Shown here piece after piece: positions 53,801-63,946 of a stretch of DNA of 64,000 nt. This stretch comes from Ligustrum vulgare. Its lineage: Eukaryota > Streptophyta > Magnoliopsida > Lamiales > Oleaceae. A model generated the notes under the pieces. That model did not search any database and was not told the DNA's origin. It was given only the letters and a program-made list of their open reading frames with translations. Made by a program: the position numbers and the translations under genes. The number at the start of each line of letters is the position of its first letter. The stretch's first letter is position 1. The stretch lies in assembly GCA_963555705.1 (NCBI GenBank), contig OY743168.1, forward strand, positions 92,730,925-92,794,924, read 5' to 3'.

Positions 53801-55222
53801 ACCAACAGAAATAAGATTTAAAGTAAGGTCAGGAACACAATAGACATCTGATAAAGATAGATTAGAAGTATGAACAGAACCAACACCTGCTAAGGACAAC
53901 GGGGTGCCATCAGCAGTCATAACAGGTGAAGATGACATAGAAGGATATAAATAATCAAAAAGTGATGAGTTAGGAGACATATGCTTAGAAGCACCCGAGT
54001 CAAAAATCCACGAGGAGGTTTTACCTGAGGAGTTCTGAGAGGACAAACCTACATGAGTAGAGGCTGACATGACATGTGACTGTGAGGCTAAAAACTTCTG
54101 AAACTGCTCACTAAGATCAGTCAATCGGGAATCAGATGAAGGCGGTGGACCAAGTATAGAGGAGCCAACAGGTGGAACAATCGCTGCTGTGTGGGCATTG
54201 GATCTATAAGACTGCTGGGACTTCAATAACTTAGGACATTGAGCCTTCCAATGTCCCTTTTGTCTACAAAAACTACAAACATCATTTGGGAACCGTGCAT
54301 ATCCTTTGGTTCGATTCTGTGTAGATGGTAAAGCTAAGACTGAAGTCCCAGAATGTGGAAGAGATACATCTTCAGTAAGAGATTTTAACCGTGTCTCCTC
54401 AGCAACAAGTTCACTAACAACTGAATCAACAGATGGAAGAGGAGTACGGTGCAAAATAGAACCTCTGAGTCCCTCAAAATCACTACGAAGTGCCATCAAA
54501 AACTGAACCAATCGTTGCTCCTCTCTATAAATAATATAATCCGCACTTGCTTTCAGACCTGCCGGTTCAGTAAGAGCTAACTCATCCCAAATTGATGTCA
54601 TAGCAGTATAAAAATCCAGAATGCTCATATTCTTTTGTTGCAATGCTCGAATATCAATCTCTAACTGATATCGTTTTGCAAAACTAGATTTAGTGTACAA
54701 GTTCTGCAAATGGTCCCAAACCTCCTTTACCGTTTCATACTTAGCCAACTGTGTACCAATACTATGTTCTACAGAATTATTTATCCATGTATGAATTTTT
54801 GAATTATTTGAATCCCAGGTATCTAACAGAGTTGCATAATTTGCATCATTATTTTCCGGTTTCTCAACTATTCCACTGACATAACCCCACAATTTTTTAC
54901 CCTTAAGAAAGTGTTTCATAACATGACTCCAGTAAGCATAGTTTTTACCATTCAAACGCACATTAATAGCCTGAAGAGAATCATCGGATGCCATTATAAG
55001 AGAGAAAACGATACTAACCAACAAAGTCAAGCAAAGCAGTGTGTAAAAAAGAATGGATAACTGCAAACCAACACCACAAGCAGATAGAGGATGAATAGTC
55101 GATCGCAAATCCGTCAACCGTGCCGCCAGGAACTGCCGCACGCGCCCCCACGCGCCACCAGAAGGTCCGACTGCCTGACTCACGCGCCTCCTTACACCGG
55201 CGCGTGTACTCTCACGCGCCAC
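50879..55222 (-). CDS. Copia gag-pol polyprotein
   Basis: A 1447-codon ORF; the true start is probably Met77 at 54994 (MASDDSLQAINVRLNGKNY), because residues 1-76 are leader-like. Domains: gag (UBN2) about 80-310; zinc knuckle C-SF-C-RQKG-H-WKAQ-C about 315-329; protease DSGA about 408; pre-integrase LWHSRLGH about 545; integrase with D of HSDVWG about 604 and E of QNGVAERKHR about 703; RT with IGSRWVYKIK, MDVKNAFLNG, LYGLKQAPRAWF and the catalytic YVDDMIITGDD about 1130; RNase H with YSDADWAG about 1292, STEAEYRAM about 1333 and CDNKSA. All catalytic motifs I can check are intact, and the length is normal for copia. Shadow ORFs in other frames are not genes. Confidence 0.97.
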   Translation of the reverse strand: MARESTRAGVRRRVSQAVGPSGGAWGRVRQFLAARLTDLRSTIHPLSACGVGLQLSILFYTLLCLTLLVSIVFSLIMASDDSLQAINVRLNGKNYAYWSHVMKHFLKGKKLWGYVSGIVEKPENNDANYATLLDTWDSNNSKIHTWINNSVEHSIGTQLAKYETVKEVWDHLQNLYTKSSFAKRYQLEIDIRALQQKNMSILDFYTAMTSIWDELALTEPAGLKASADYIIYREEQRLVQFLMALRSDFEGLRGSILHRTPLPSVDSVVSELVAEETRLKSLTEDVSLPHSGTSVLALPSTQNRTKGYARFPNDVCSFCRQKGHWKAQCPKLLKSQQSYRSNAHTAAIVPPVGSSILGPPPSSDSRLTDLSEQFQKFLASQSHVMSASTHVGLSSQNSSGKTSSWIFDSGASKHMSPNSSLFDYLYPSMSSSPVMTADGTPLSLAGVGSVHTSNLSLSDVYCVPDLTLNLISVGQLCDSGNSVHFTSTTCYVQDPQSQKLIGIGHRQRGGLYVLDNLRPAHVAASSTDLSSFHLNSSSSNFYLWHSRLGHVSASRLRFLASKGCLGDLKPHDISDCSGCKLAKFSALPFPRSISSSIASFDLVHSDVWGPAPVSTKGGSRYYVSFIDDYSRYCWVYLMKRRSDFISIYRSFRALIKTQHSAVIKCFRCDLGGEYVSNDFRELLALDGTIHQTSCTDTPQQNGVAERKHRHIVETARSLLLSAKVPSEFWGEAVLTAVYLINRIPSSHLSGLSPFQTLFSYSPDYSLLKVFGCTCFVLRPTAERSKLTPRSAICVFLGYGEGQKGYRCFDPVSHKLYVSRNVVFLEHIPFFSITDNTSHMTTSDLICIDPFTDDIDRPSTYVPTICSPSSSSATGTHAPSQNVLPSPMDPQAPSEAEDSQSPPPRYPQRIRKSAHLPEFDYSCYSESFCCFLSSIHKLSEPSSYKEAALDPLWQQAMTDELNALHKTDTWELVSLPPGKHAIGSRWVYKIKTKSDGSVERYKARLVAKGFSQQYGLDYEETFAPVAKMTTVRTLIAVASIRQWSLSQMDVKNAFLNGNLQEDVYMVPPPGVPHSPGFVCKLKKALYGLKQAPRAWFEKFSTVVLSLGFTSSHHDSALFCRCTSTGRILLLLYVDDMIITGDDVVGITNLKSELARLFEMKDLGPLTYFLGIEVASSPRGYMLSQSKYAADVVERARLTDTKTADTPIEANVRYSSSDGEPLSDPTLYRTIVGSLVYLTITRPDIAYAVHVVSQFVSAPTMVHWAAVVRILRYLRGSCFQSILFPSTSSLELRAYSDADWAGNPTDRKSTTGYCVFLGDSLISWKSKKQTVVSRSSTEAEYRAMASTTTEIVWLRWLLADMGVSISSPTSMYCDNKSAIQISHNSVFHERTKHIEIDCHLVRHHLQHGTIALPFVSSSLQLADFFTKSHPTSRFRFLLDKLLLLHAIAS

Positions 55223-55387
55223 TCCGGTCGACGCGGCTCCACCTGCAGATTCTGAATATGGTCTTAGATCACCGGAATTCCTACTGCAAGTGCCTCGAAA
55301 TTCGTGAAACAGTACGGTTTAGAGTTTTTCGCGAAGAAGAAAAATGCACGCTGATTTCGTTTTTCGAAGGCAATGTGAATCAAATTT

Positions 55388-55398
55388 CTCTGATACCA
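55388..55398 (-). other. Primer binding site of the complete copia
   Basis: The - strand reads TGGTATCAGAG immediately after the 5' LTR (initiator-Met tRNA). Confidence 0.93.
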
Positions 55399-55704
55399 TG
55401 TAGAAAACACAATAACATATATATCCTTATATATGTTCTACAAATAAACTAAGAGAAAGAAGAAAGAATAGAAGAAGAGAAAGAGAGAAGAGACAACTCT
55501 AAAACCACACCATTCATTATAATACTCAATCCTATATATACATACAAAACAAAAGCATATGCTTAGAATATTCTAAAGCATATAAAGCATATTCTAAGCA
55601 TATTCTAAGCATATTCAAAAGCATATTCTACATATAAAGCATATTCTAAGCATATTCTAAGCATATTCAAAAGCATATTCTAGAATGTGCTAATTATTCT
55701 AACA
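55399..55704 (-). repeat. 5' LTR of the complete copia
   Basis: 306 bp, no differences seen from 50560-50865. Confidence 0.96.
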
Positions 55705-55709
55705 AGTAT

Positions 55710-55887
55710 CACTTGGATGAACACATTTGTAGTGGATCAGATGTTAAAATACCAGCAGCTCGAAATCTGCACAGGAATTGAAGTATTCGAACTTGCAATC
55801 GGTTATTGGATTTGCTGATGTTGATGGTGATGGTTTTCAATTGTACAGTATTGGATTGTTTCTTATTCTAGATATTTCACACAGAAT
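55710..55887 (+). other. Possible exon remnant at the copia insertion site
   Basis: Without the copia, the sequence would be a pyrimidine tract and CAATTCAG followed by an open stretch encoding YHLDEHICSGSDVKIPAA before a stop. It may belong with the other coding remnants in this region. Confidence 0.25.
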
Positions 55888-56700
55888 TGTAACTCGACCT
55901 GATGAGAACCGAGAAATTTAAACCTTGATGTACGAGCCGGTGGGACCCATGACTAGAGCCGAGTCCAAGGAGGTCCAAGAATTGACACGGGACTCACTTA
56001 CGAGCTATGGAATCTAGTCCAAGTGAAATGCGAGAAGATTAAAATTTTGAATGAGATAATATCCGAATTTGAGATTCACTATTTCTTGAAGAATTGTATC
56101 TCTTCTCGTCTAGTTTTCAAATCATTTTGAATCGCCTCAATCGGACATCGGGATCAAAAGTCATGACCACAATACCGAAGGTGGCAGGATCAGTCATTTC
56201 CGGTCGACCAGATGTCTGCAGAAAAACTATGGAGCCCCAGTCACATTCACTCAAGCTTTGATCAACCGAAAGGACTTTTGTTGATCAACCGAAAATTACC
56301 AAGAATTGTATTTTTTCACGAGTTTCCTCTAATTTTCGATTTTCTTTTATTTTATAATTACTTGTACTATAAATAGGCACTTCCCAAGCCCTAAACATAA
56401 ACTTTGGTTCATTTGAAAGTGTGTGAAAAATACTTTGAAAGTATAAATCCTTCCTTTATCAAGCCTGTTGAGGGAATGTTCTCGACTTCACTTGAAGTAT
56501 TTCATTTCTTGTGATTGTTGGAAGAAATCTATGAACTTGTTTATTTCTATCCATCGGATTAAGGTTTATTCCTTAGAATTTTGACTAGATTAAACTTAGG
56601 TTTAGGTTTACTTTACCATTTTAGCTTTCTTGGGTTGATTCTAAATTGTTGTGAGAATTTTTGGTTCAAACACTAAAGGGGTTCACATCACGACCCCACA
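55888..56700 (+). repeat. Probable gypsy-type LTR remnant
   Basis: It starts TGTAACTCGACC and ends CATCACGACCCCACA, with a TATA box CTATAAATAGG at about 56369-56379. Start and end words resemble those of plant gypsy LTRs. No matching target duplication is visible. Confidence 0.45.
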
Positions 56701-57193
56701 CATTAGAGACTTGACAATGATAGGAACCAGTCAAATGTAGTATTGTAAGGTTGAATTATAAAATGTTAAGATCTATGATACCTAACTGGCACTTTGTGGT
56801 GCAAATATAGCAACTTCGAAATTGTTGGATGGATTGGCATAATTTGCATGTGAGTCATGTTAATGGCAGGAACCATCAGCTATTGTATAAATATGAGTTA
56901 CAAAGAAATTCAAAACTATGATACCTTCATGAACAATGACATCAAAACAGCTCGTGAATTTATCACTCCAGCCTTTGTGTCCCTATTATGATGTATTAGT
57001 CTAATGAATTTCGATACGAAAATTATAAAGAGTGGCACTAAGGAAACTGAATCATATTCACATCAGAATGTAACATCACGGTTGGACTGCAATTGATTAG
57101 AATATGACTGTTCACATCAACTTCTAACACAACTGATTTTATCGAAAAATTTCTAAAGGACTCGGGATTGCAGAATGTCCCAATCTGATGGTA
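56701..57193. other. Unassigned non-coding DNA
   Basis: Less AT-extreme than its surroundings; no frame longer than about 60 codons and no repeat recognised. Confidence 0.35.
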
Positions 57194-57196
57194 TAA

Positions 57197-57238
57197 GAGC
57201 ATCTCTAATGGGGTGGTCAATTGGGGATGTCAATTGGA

Positions 57239-57313
<75 letters not shown>

Positions 57314-57610
57314 GTGTAAGGTTTAAAATAGGGTGTGAGAAAAAAGTGGAGATAAAAGAGCTGGAAAAGTGAAAAAGAAGAGAGAGATAGATACAATTTC
57401 AAATAATTAAATAAAATAATAGTTGATGGTATGTGATAGAAGGTGAATTTGTAGAAGGTGTTACATCGAAGTACGAAAAAAGTGGGGAAAAAGTGGAAGA
57501 GAAAGAAGAAAAAATAGATATTACAGTGGGACCAACATTTTGTGTGTGTGTGTGTGTTTGCATCTCTTCTCAATTGACTTCCCTAATTTATTTTGGCACT
57601 GGAGATGCTC
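57197..57610. mobile_element. MITE with GAGCATCTC ends
   Basis: GAGCATCTCTAATGG at the left and CACTGGAGATGCTC at the right are inverted repeats, with TAA flanking both sides (57194-57196 and 57611-57613). A 3-bp TAA duplication points to the PIF/Harbinger type. It contains (AT)n at 57241-57310 and (GT)n at 57541-57558. Non-coding. Confidence 0.75.
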
Positions 57611-57613
57611 TAA

Positions 57614-58032
57614 AGAAGACTGTCATTATGCTATATTAATGTTAAGGTGAGCAAGATTTATCGCACAAAAAGGAAAATTCACTTTCTGTTAGTAAAGCTC
57701 GCATTAGTTTATGTTTATGCACACATCAATTTCGATTATAATTTATATGTTTAGTGAATTACATGGAAGTGGCAGACAGATATACTTGGTTCTGCTGCTT
57801 AATGAGATTTTTCTTAAGCTTACAATCCTTCGATGACCTACTAATTCAAGCTTCGAAGGTGACCACAATCAATTGCTATCTTGATTGCTATTGTCATCTG
57901 CCGAAGATGCTCCACCTCAGTCTAGCGGTGTCTTCTAAAACATTTTAAATACGAGAATTTTAATGACGAACAGGGTTGTTGCTCGTATTGGGATATGAAA
58001 ACTTATATTTCGATTATACTTACACTGGGATC
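57614..58032. other. Unassigned DNA
   Basis: No gene recognised; short ORFs only. Confidence 0.35.
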
Positions 58033-58037
58033 GGTAG

Positions 58038-58757
58038 TGTTGAGAAATTAGACTACACAAACATGCCAATCCACAAGCAATAAAATATCGGAATACTAAA
58101 TAGCAATGCGATAACACCAATAATTATTTAACGTCGTAAAACCCTCCAAAGAGAAAGAAAAATGACTGGACAAACCGATAATTCCACTATTATCAAAGAA
58201 TAGGAATACAATATTTTTCTTCTCTAAATTTTTACCCTAAATTTAGAGGTAACTCAATATACACACCTTCAAGAATTAATCTTGTCAACCACAATATACA
58301 TCATCTAATACAATAGATGGAACCCAACAACAACAATACAATAATAATGGAGATTAAAAGGCACCTAAAACCATTCTAAGATAAAACTTACCCAAATCAT
58401 GAATAAGAACCCATCATATATTCAACACTTTCTTGTCCAAATAAAACTAAAAAGTTGCACATTTTAACTCCATCTTATTGTTTGTGTGTGTCAAGAAAAA
58501 CGGCAAGACATTTCTTTCCCAGTTGCTGCGTCCTTAAGCCTTTGTCTGCATGAATGTATATACCAGTAAAAAGCAAAGCCACTTCCTTTGAATAGGTTAA
58601 GTGCCAAGTTAATTGATATTGCACAAAAGTCCTCCAACTTTTAATTAATGATTAAAATGGATTTGAACTTTCTATTAATATAATAATGGGCCAATTTCAA
58701 TTACCCCAAAACAATAAACCTGGCCCATAAATTATTTTGAGTCAAGAAAATCCAACA
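58038..58757 (-). repeat. 3' LTR of gag-only copia 58038-60946
   Basis: Clearly homologous to 60217-60946 with scattered substitutions and small indels. Confidence 0.92.
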
Positions 58758-59303
58758 ATCTCCACCTTGACCCAAAATTTTAATAAGCACGAACAATATT
58801 CAAAGATTCATGGAACGTCACCTTAGGTTTTGACATCTTTGAATTACTTTCTTCAACTTTTGCGTCATTTGCCACAGATCACATCTCGGCCACTTCACAA
58901 ACTTTAGTAATAGTAGAAGACTCCCCTCGGTGCGACTCCAACCAACAGCTCCACCTAAAATTGTCTTCCCTATTATCTTGTATAGATTACGAACTTTTTC
59001 ACCTCTAATTATTGGCACATGATTTTTCTTCACAATTATCACACCAGCTCTAGCAGAATATTCATAACCCAATGTGTCTAGTGCTCCCAATGATATTTAA
59101 CTCTGCTTCAATCTTGGGATATGAAATACACATGTTATTCTTCTCACCGCCCTATCAAACATCTTCACCTTCACAATACCCGAATCCCCGACTTCGAGTT
59201 TTTGATCATCAGCCACAAAAACATGACGCTCATCACATGACTTATAACTCTGAAATCAATCTCTATTTGGACACATGTGATAAAAGCATCCAGAATCTAG
59301 AAA
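58758..59303 (-). other. 3' interior of the gag-only copia
   Basis: Contains ORF fragments (58818-59090: LDTLGYEYSARAGVI, then NHVPIIRGEKVRNLYK) of the pre-integrase type and a polypurine tract. No integrase core, RT or RNase H. Confidence 0.45.
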
Positions 59304-60172
59304 CTAACCACTAACTAGACTCTCATCATTAGCAACACATAAAACATCTTCATGACCATAATTTTCCTCCATCAAATTTGTAGAATCTGAATTCTCTTTG
59401 ATTTCTTTACCTTTTCTCCTCGATTCAAGATGTTTTGTTAATTCTTCACAATCTCTTCTAACGTGACTCTTCTGGTGACAATAATAACACTCCACGTCTC
59501 TCCTTGGACGAGATTGAGAACAATCCCTCTGACCATAATTTCTTCCTTGCGATTCACCTCTACTATATCTATTTTCAGAAGTAGTCAACAAAACCCGATC
59601 ACCATTTACATTACCACTTGACTTCTTCACGTTGGTTGTCTCTAACAAAGCAGTCAAAACCTTGTTCACTATCAAAGTAGATTTACCAACTAACAATGTG
59701 GTTACCAACGTCTCATATGATTTGGGCGAGGAAGATAACAAGATAATAGCCTTATCTTCGTCCTCAATTTTCACATCCACATTCAACAACTCAGTCACGC
59801 ACTTATTAAACTTATTCAAGTGGTCCCTAACATCAGTATCATTATCCACCTTCAACTCATATAATTGTTTCTTCAAATAAAGCCTATTAGTTAGGGACTT
59901 AGACATATATAGTAGCGTTTTCCATAACTTAGAAGCAGATTTCTCGTTCAAAATACTATACTTTACCTCAGGTGCAAGAGCCAATATGATTGTACTTACG
60001 GTCTTTGTTTCCAGCTCTTCCCAATCTTCATCTTTCATCCCTTCTAGCCTCTTACCCTGCAAATTTTTGTAAGTCCCTGTTGCACGAGAACATCTTCAAT
60101 TGTCCTTGACCAAATATTAAAATTATTCTTTCCGTCAAATCGCTCCACCTCTAACTTGGAACCAATCATCAT
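59304..60172 (-). pseudogene. Copia gag with zinc knuckle, one frameshift
   Basis: ATG at 60172 opens MIGSKLEVERFDGKNNFNIW, and one frameshift near 60060 leads into the 252-codon ORF 60062-59304. That contains EELETKTVSTIILALAPEV, LYMSKSLTNRLYLKKQLYEL and KIEDEDKAIILLSSSPKSYE, then the knuckle C-YY-C-HQKS-H-VRRD-C. Apart from the frameshift it is well preserved. It is clearly related to the gag at 4512-5260. Confidence 0.85.
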
Positions 60173-60203
60173 CCTCGCAATAATTCCAGAGTTTGAACCT
60201 TTA

Positions 60204-60215
60204 GCTCTGATATCA
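60204..60215 (-). other. Primer binding site of gag-only copia
   Basis: The - strand reads TGATATCAGAGC, one base different from the usual initiator-Met site, one base from the LTR. Confidence 0.75.
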
Positions 60216-60216
60216 C

Positions 60217-60946
60217 TGTTGAGAAATTAGACTACACAAACATGCCAATCCACAAGCAATAAAATACCGGAATACTAAATAGCAATGCGATAATACCAAT
60301 AATTATTTAACTTCATAAAACCCTCTAATAAGAAGATAAATCGACAGGGTAAATCGACAATTCCACTATTACCAAATAATAGGAATACAATATTTTTCTT
60401 TCCTAGGTTTTTAACCTAAATCTTGAGGTAACCCAATACACACACCTTCAAGAATTAATCTTGTCAACCACAATATACATCATCTAATACAATAGATGAA
60501 ACCCAACAACAACAATACAATAATGGAGATTAAAAGGCACCTAAAACCATTCTAAGATAAAACTTAGAGAAAACCCAAATCATGAAGAAGAACCCATCAA
60601 ATATTCAACACTTTCTTGTCCAAATAAAACTAAAAAGTTGCACCTTTTAACTCCATCTTGTTGTCTATGTGTGTCAAGAAAAATGGAAATGGAAAGACAT
60701 TTCTTTCCCAGTTGATGCGTCCTTAAGCCTCTGTCTGCATGAATGTATATACCAGCAAAAAGCAAAGCCACTGCCTTTGAATAGGTTGAGTGCCAAGTTA
60801 ATTGATATTGCACAAAAGTTCTCCAACTTTTAATTAATGATTAAAATGGCTTGGAACTTTCTATTAATATAATAATGAGCCAATTTCAATTACACCAAAA
60901 CAATAAACTTGGCTCATAAATTATTTTTGGTAAAAAAAATCCAACA
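60217..60946 (-). repeat. 5' LTR of gag-only copia 58038-60946
   Basis: Homologous to 58038-58757. Confidence 0.92.
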
Positions 60947-60951
60947 GGTAG

Positions 60952-61169
60952 CCTGCTGATTCAATCTCTGAAATTGATCTCAATGAGCTATTGTTTGGAA
61001 ACCCGTTCTCATTTGCAGAAAATGCTCCTCGTCGGTTTTTGTATGTGGATTCTTCTACCACATTTTAAACTTCAAGAAATATAATTGATGATAACATGTT
61101 CTGATCGATTGATTCAGATGTGGGGAAGATGACAATCTACGGTGTCCCGAATCAGAATTTGAGTGAAAG
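60952..61169 (+). pseudogene. Short coding remnants with exon-like borders
   Basis: 60952-61068 encodes PADSISEIDLNELLFG, then NPFSFAENAPRRFLYVDSST, and a stop. 61118-61169, bordered by GATTCAG and AGGTATGA, can be read as CGEDDNLRCPESEFE and a stop. Both look protein-like. They sit between two copia insertions, so a larger gene or transposon may have been cut apart here. Family not recognised. Confidence 0.35.
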
Positions 61170-61172
61170 GTA

Positions 61173-61477
61173 TGAAGAATATAATTGTATTTCACATATT
61201 TTTCAATACAATAGAATACAAAGAATGACCTAATATATACACAAAAATATATAGATATAACCTATACACAAAAATTTGTTAGATCTAACTTCCTCTCTTT
61301 CTCTTGATTTTCTCTACGTGACCTCCAAGCAAATTGGTTGAACCAGCGAGGCAAAATTATGTTAACGGAAGCATCAACTCCATCAGGTAAGGCGTGTTTT
61401 ATTTTAGCTACAGTAAAAAACATGTTTGGGCACTTTTTATAACTTAGGTACTCAACATTTTCAAACATATTCATTCA
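61173..61477 (-). repeat. 3' LTR of a truncated copia
   Basis: Ends TGAAGAATAT and ATATTCATTCA (+ strand) frame 305 bp. The - strand upstream encodes the copia RNase H tail and a purine-rich AAAGGAGGAATTGAAGA, as expected at a 3' LTR. The 5' LTR is outside the window or lost. Confidence 0.65.
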
Positions 61478-63312
61478 GCCCAGATCCCTATTTTCTTCAA
61501 TTCCTCCTTTCGAACTTGGCAGATCAAAGTTTACTCCAAGTTTGTTTCTTAGGTAAAGATGTCTTAAGTTGTGAAGTGGTTGGTCAAGATGTCCGCAACT
61601 TGATCAGTGGTTGGGACATGGTTGATCTGAAGCTTTTTGTCAAGATCCTTATCGCGAACAAAGTGCACATCCAGCTCAATATGTTTCGTTCGTGCGTGAT
61701 AAGCTGGGTTAGAGGCTAAAGCATTTGCACCCAAGTTATCACACCAAATTAGTGGTATTTCAGTCTTTGCAACCTTTATTTGAGCTAGGAAAGACTCAAT
61801 CCATACAATTTCAGCAATGGTGTTGGCTAGGGCTCTGTACTCTGCTCGGTACTAGACCGGCCACAACCTGTTGTTTCTTTGAGCTCCATGATACTAGATT
61901 ACATCCTAGGTAAATGCAGTACCCAACAACAGATTTTCTATCATTAGGGCAAGACGCCCAATCTGCATCCCCATAGGCTGTGATGTTCAAATTTTGATAA
62001 TTCTGAATAGTTATTCCCATTTCTGTCATGCCTTAGATATATCAGAAAATCCTTTTTAGTTGACTCCAATGTGCATCTGTAGGACTTTGTAGATATTGGC
62101 TAACCTTGTTGACAGTGAAGGAAATGTCATGTCGTGTACGAGTCAAGTACTATAGAGCTCCAACTGCACTTTGAAGTGTGTAGGATTGCTTAGCAGTGTT
62201 CCTTCATTCCTGCTGACTAACTTCCCTGATGCCATTGGAGTTATACTTGGCCTCAAATTTTCAAAATTAAACTTCCTCAGAATATTTTGAGCATATGTCT
62301 TTTGTGTCATATGCAAACCATACTCATCTCTTTGGAATTCTATCCCCATAAACTTTTTTAAATCTCCCATGTCTTTCAAAGCAAATATAGAATTTAGCCT
62401 TTCAACCATTTCTTGTACTTTGCTTTCACAGTTTCTCGTTAGTATAATGTCATCCACATATACTCACAGGTATATAACACACTCCTTTGAGACATGATAA
62501 AACACTAAATTATCTGCCTTGGACTGATTCAAATCCCAACTCAGTAAAGCTTCCTTCAATGTATTATTCCAGGCTCTAGGGGCCTGTTTTAATCCATACA
62601 AAGCTTTGCTAAGTTTGCATACATAGCTCGATTTTGTTTCATCCAAAAATCCACGAGGCTATTCCATAAACATAGTTTCCTCAAGTTTCCCATTGAGGAA
62701 TGCATTGTTTGTCTACTTGTCTGATCCCCCAGCCTTTAGAAATTGCCACAGTTAGAATAATTTTCAGTGTTGGAGCCTTAGCTACTGGGCTGAAGGTTTC
62801 ATAATAATCAACTCCAGAGGTCTGCAAGAAGCTTTTAGCCACCAGCCTGACTTTATGCTCTGCACATTTCATTTATCATTAAACTTCAGTTTATACACCC
62901 ACTTGCACTCAATAATCTTGGTGTTAGGTTCTGGAGGTACTAAACTCCATGTTTGATTCTTGATCACTGTTGTATATTCCTCTATCATAGCCTCACACTA
63001 TTATTCACTGTATAGTGCTTCTTCCACAAACATTGGTTTTCTTTCATTAAGATTTTCTGACATAGTACTAGAATAAAGCTTTGGTCTGAAAATACCTGCT
63101 TTGGCCCTGGTGATCATATGATGTCCTGCGGTCTGGTCACTTTCTGAACTCTGAGATTCTATAGGAGTGCCAATCTGACCCTCTGAAGTTTCTCCTTGTG
63201 ACTCATTATGGTCTGATCCTTCCATTTCAACATTATCCTCAATTCCATGATCATCCTGCCTTTCATCATTTACCTCAGAAGTTGCACCTCTAAATTCTAC
63301 CATAGGTTTCAA
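61478..63312 (-). pseudogene. Copia RT-RNase H remnant
   Basis: In sense order: linker 63312-63001 (MITRAKAGIFRPKLY, the usual ITRxKxG end), RT opening 62872-62681 (VRLVAKSFLQTSGVDYYETF and SPVAKAPTLK), 62646-62464 (CKLSKALYGLKQAPRAW), 62457-62143 (MDDIILTRN, DD of YVDD preserved with a stop next to it, and KDMGDLKKFMGIEF), RNase H 62029-61811 (AYGDADWASCPNDRKSVVGY) and its tail. Stops and frameshifts between pieces make it non-functional. Confidence 0.85.
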
Positions 63313-63946
63313 ATATTATGTAATTTTTGTAGATGACTGTATTAGGTACACTTGGACATACCCTCTAAAACAAAAATCTGAAGTTCTACACTATTTTACC
63401 CTCTTCAAAAGACTTGTTGAAAACCAGTTTGAAAGAAAAATCAAAATCATCCAAACTGATATGGGAGGTGAATATAAACCTCTAAACCAAATTGATAATG
63501 AATCTGGTATAGAAATCAGACATTCTTGTCCATATACTTCAGCCCAAAACGGTCGGGCAGAAAGAAAGCACATGCATATTAATGAGACAGGCCTGGTCTT
63601 GCTTGCCCAGGCACATTTACCCTTATATTATTGGTGGGAAGCAGTCTCAACAGCAACCTATCTCATCAATCGACTACCCGGCTCAGTACTACAACACAAC
63701 TCACCATATGAGACATTATTTATAGTCATTTAAAGACTTTAGGTGTGCTTGCTATCCTTGCCTAAGACCTTACAAAAAACATAAGTTTGATTTTCATACA
63801 CAAAAATGTGTTTACCTAAGACCTAGCACATCATACAAAGGTTACATGTGTTTGAACTCTATTGGTAGAATCTACTTCTCAAGACACGTTGTCTTTGATG
63901 AGAATTCCTTCCCCTTCAAAGGGGGATTAATCAACAAAAGACAATA
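63313..63946 (+). pseudogene. Copia integrase segment in inverted orientation
   Basis: On the + strand from 63313: KSEVLHYFTLFKRLVENQFE, TDMGGEYKPLNQ (second catalytic Asp), YTSAQNGRAERKHMHINETG (catalytic Glu) and YLINRLPGSVLQHNSPYETLF, then after one frameshift YKGYMCLNSIGRIYFSRHVV, the end of a copia integrase region. The first catalytic Asp part is missing at the left edge. It meets the - strand linker/RT remnant at about 63312, so it is either an inverted part of the same element or a second one. Confidence 0.85.

Larger units (their letters stand above)
50560..55704 (-). mobile_element. Complete Ty1/copia retrotransposon with intact gag-pol
   Basis: Two 306-bp LTRs (TGTAGAAAAC to ATTCTAACA) look identical by eye. 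AGTAT flanks both sides (50555-50559 and 55705-55709). The - strand has TGGTATCAGAG directly next to the right LTR (PBS) and GCGGGGGGA next to the left LTR (polypurine tract). The interior is one uninterrupted ORF. Identical LTRs, intact ORF and perfect duplication point to very recent insertion and possible present-day activity. Confidence 0.97.
58038..60946 (-). mobile_element. Gag-only Ty1/copia retrotransposon
   Basis: LTRs of 720 and 730 bp (TGTTGAGAAATTAG to ATCCAACA) enclose 1459 bp. GGTAG flanks both sides (58033-58037 and 60947-60951), a perfect duplication. The - strand has TGATATCAGAGC next to the right LTR and GGGTCAAGGTGGAGAT next to the left LTR. Only gag is present, so it is a second gag-only copia in this window. 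Confidence 0.92.

Noticed and set aside
51048..54506. ORFs on both strands overlapping the long copia frame
   Set aside because: Shadows of the 1447-codon gag-pol ORF.
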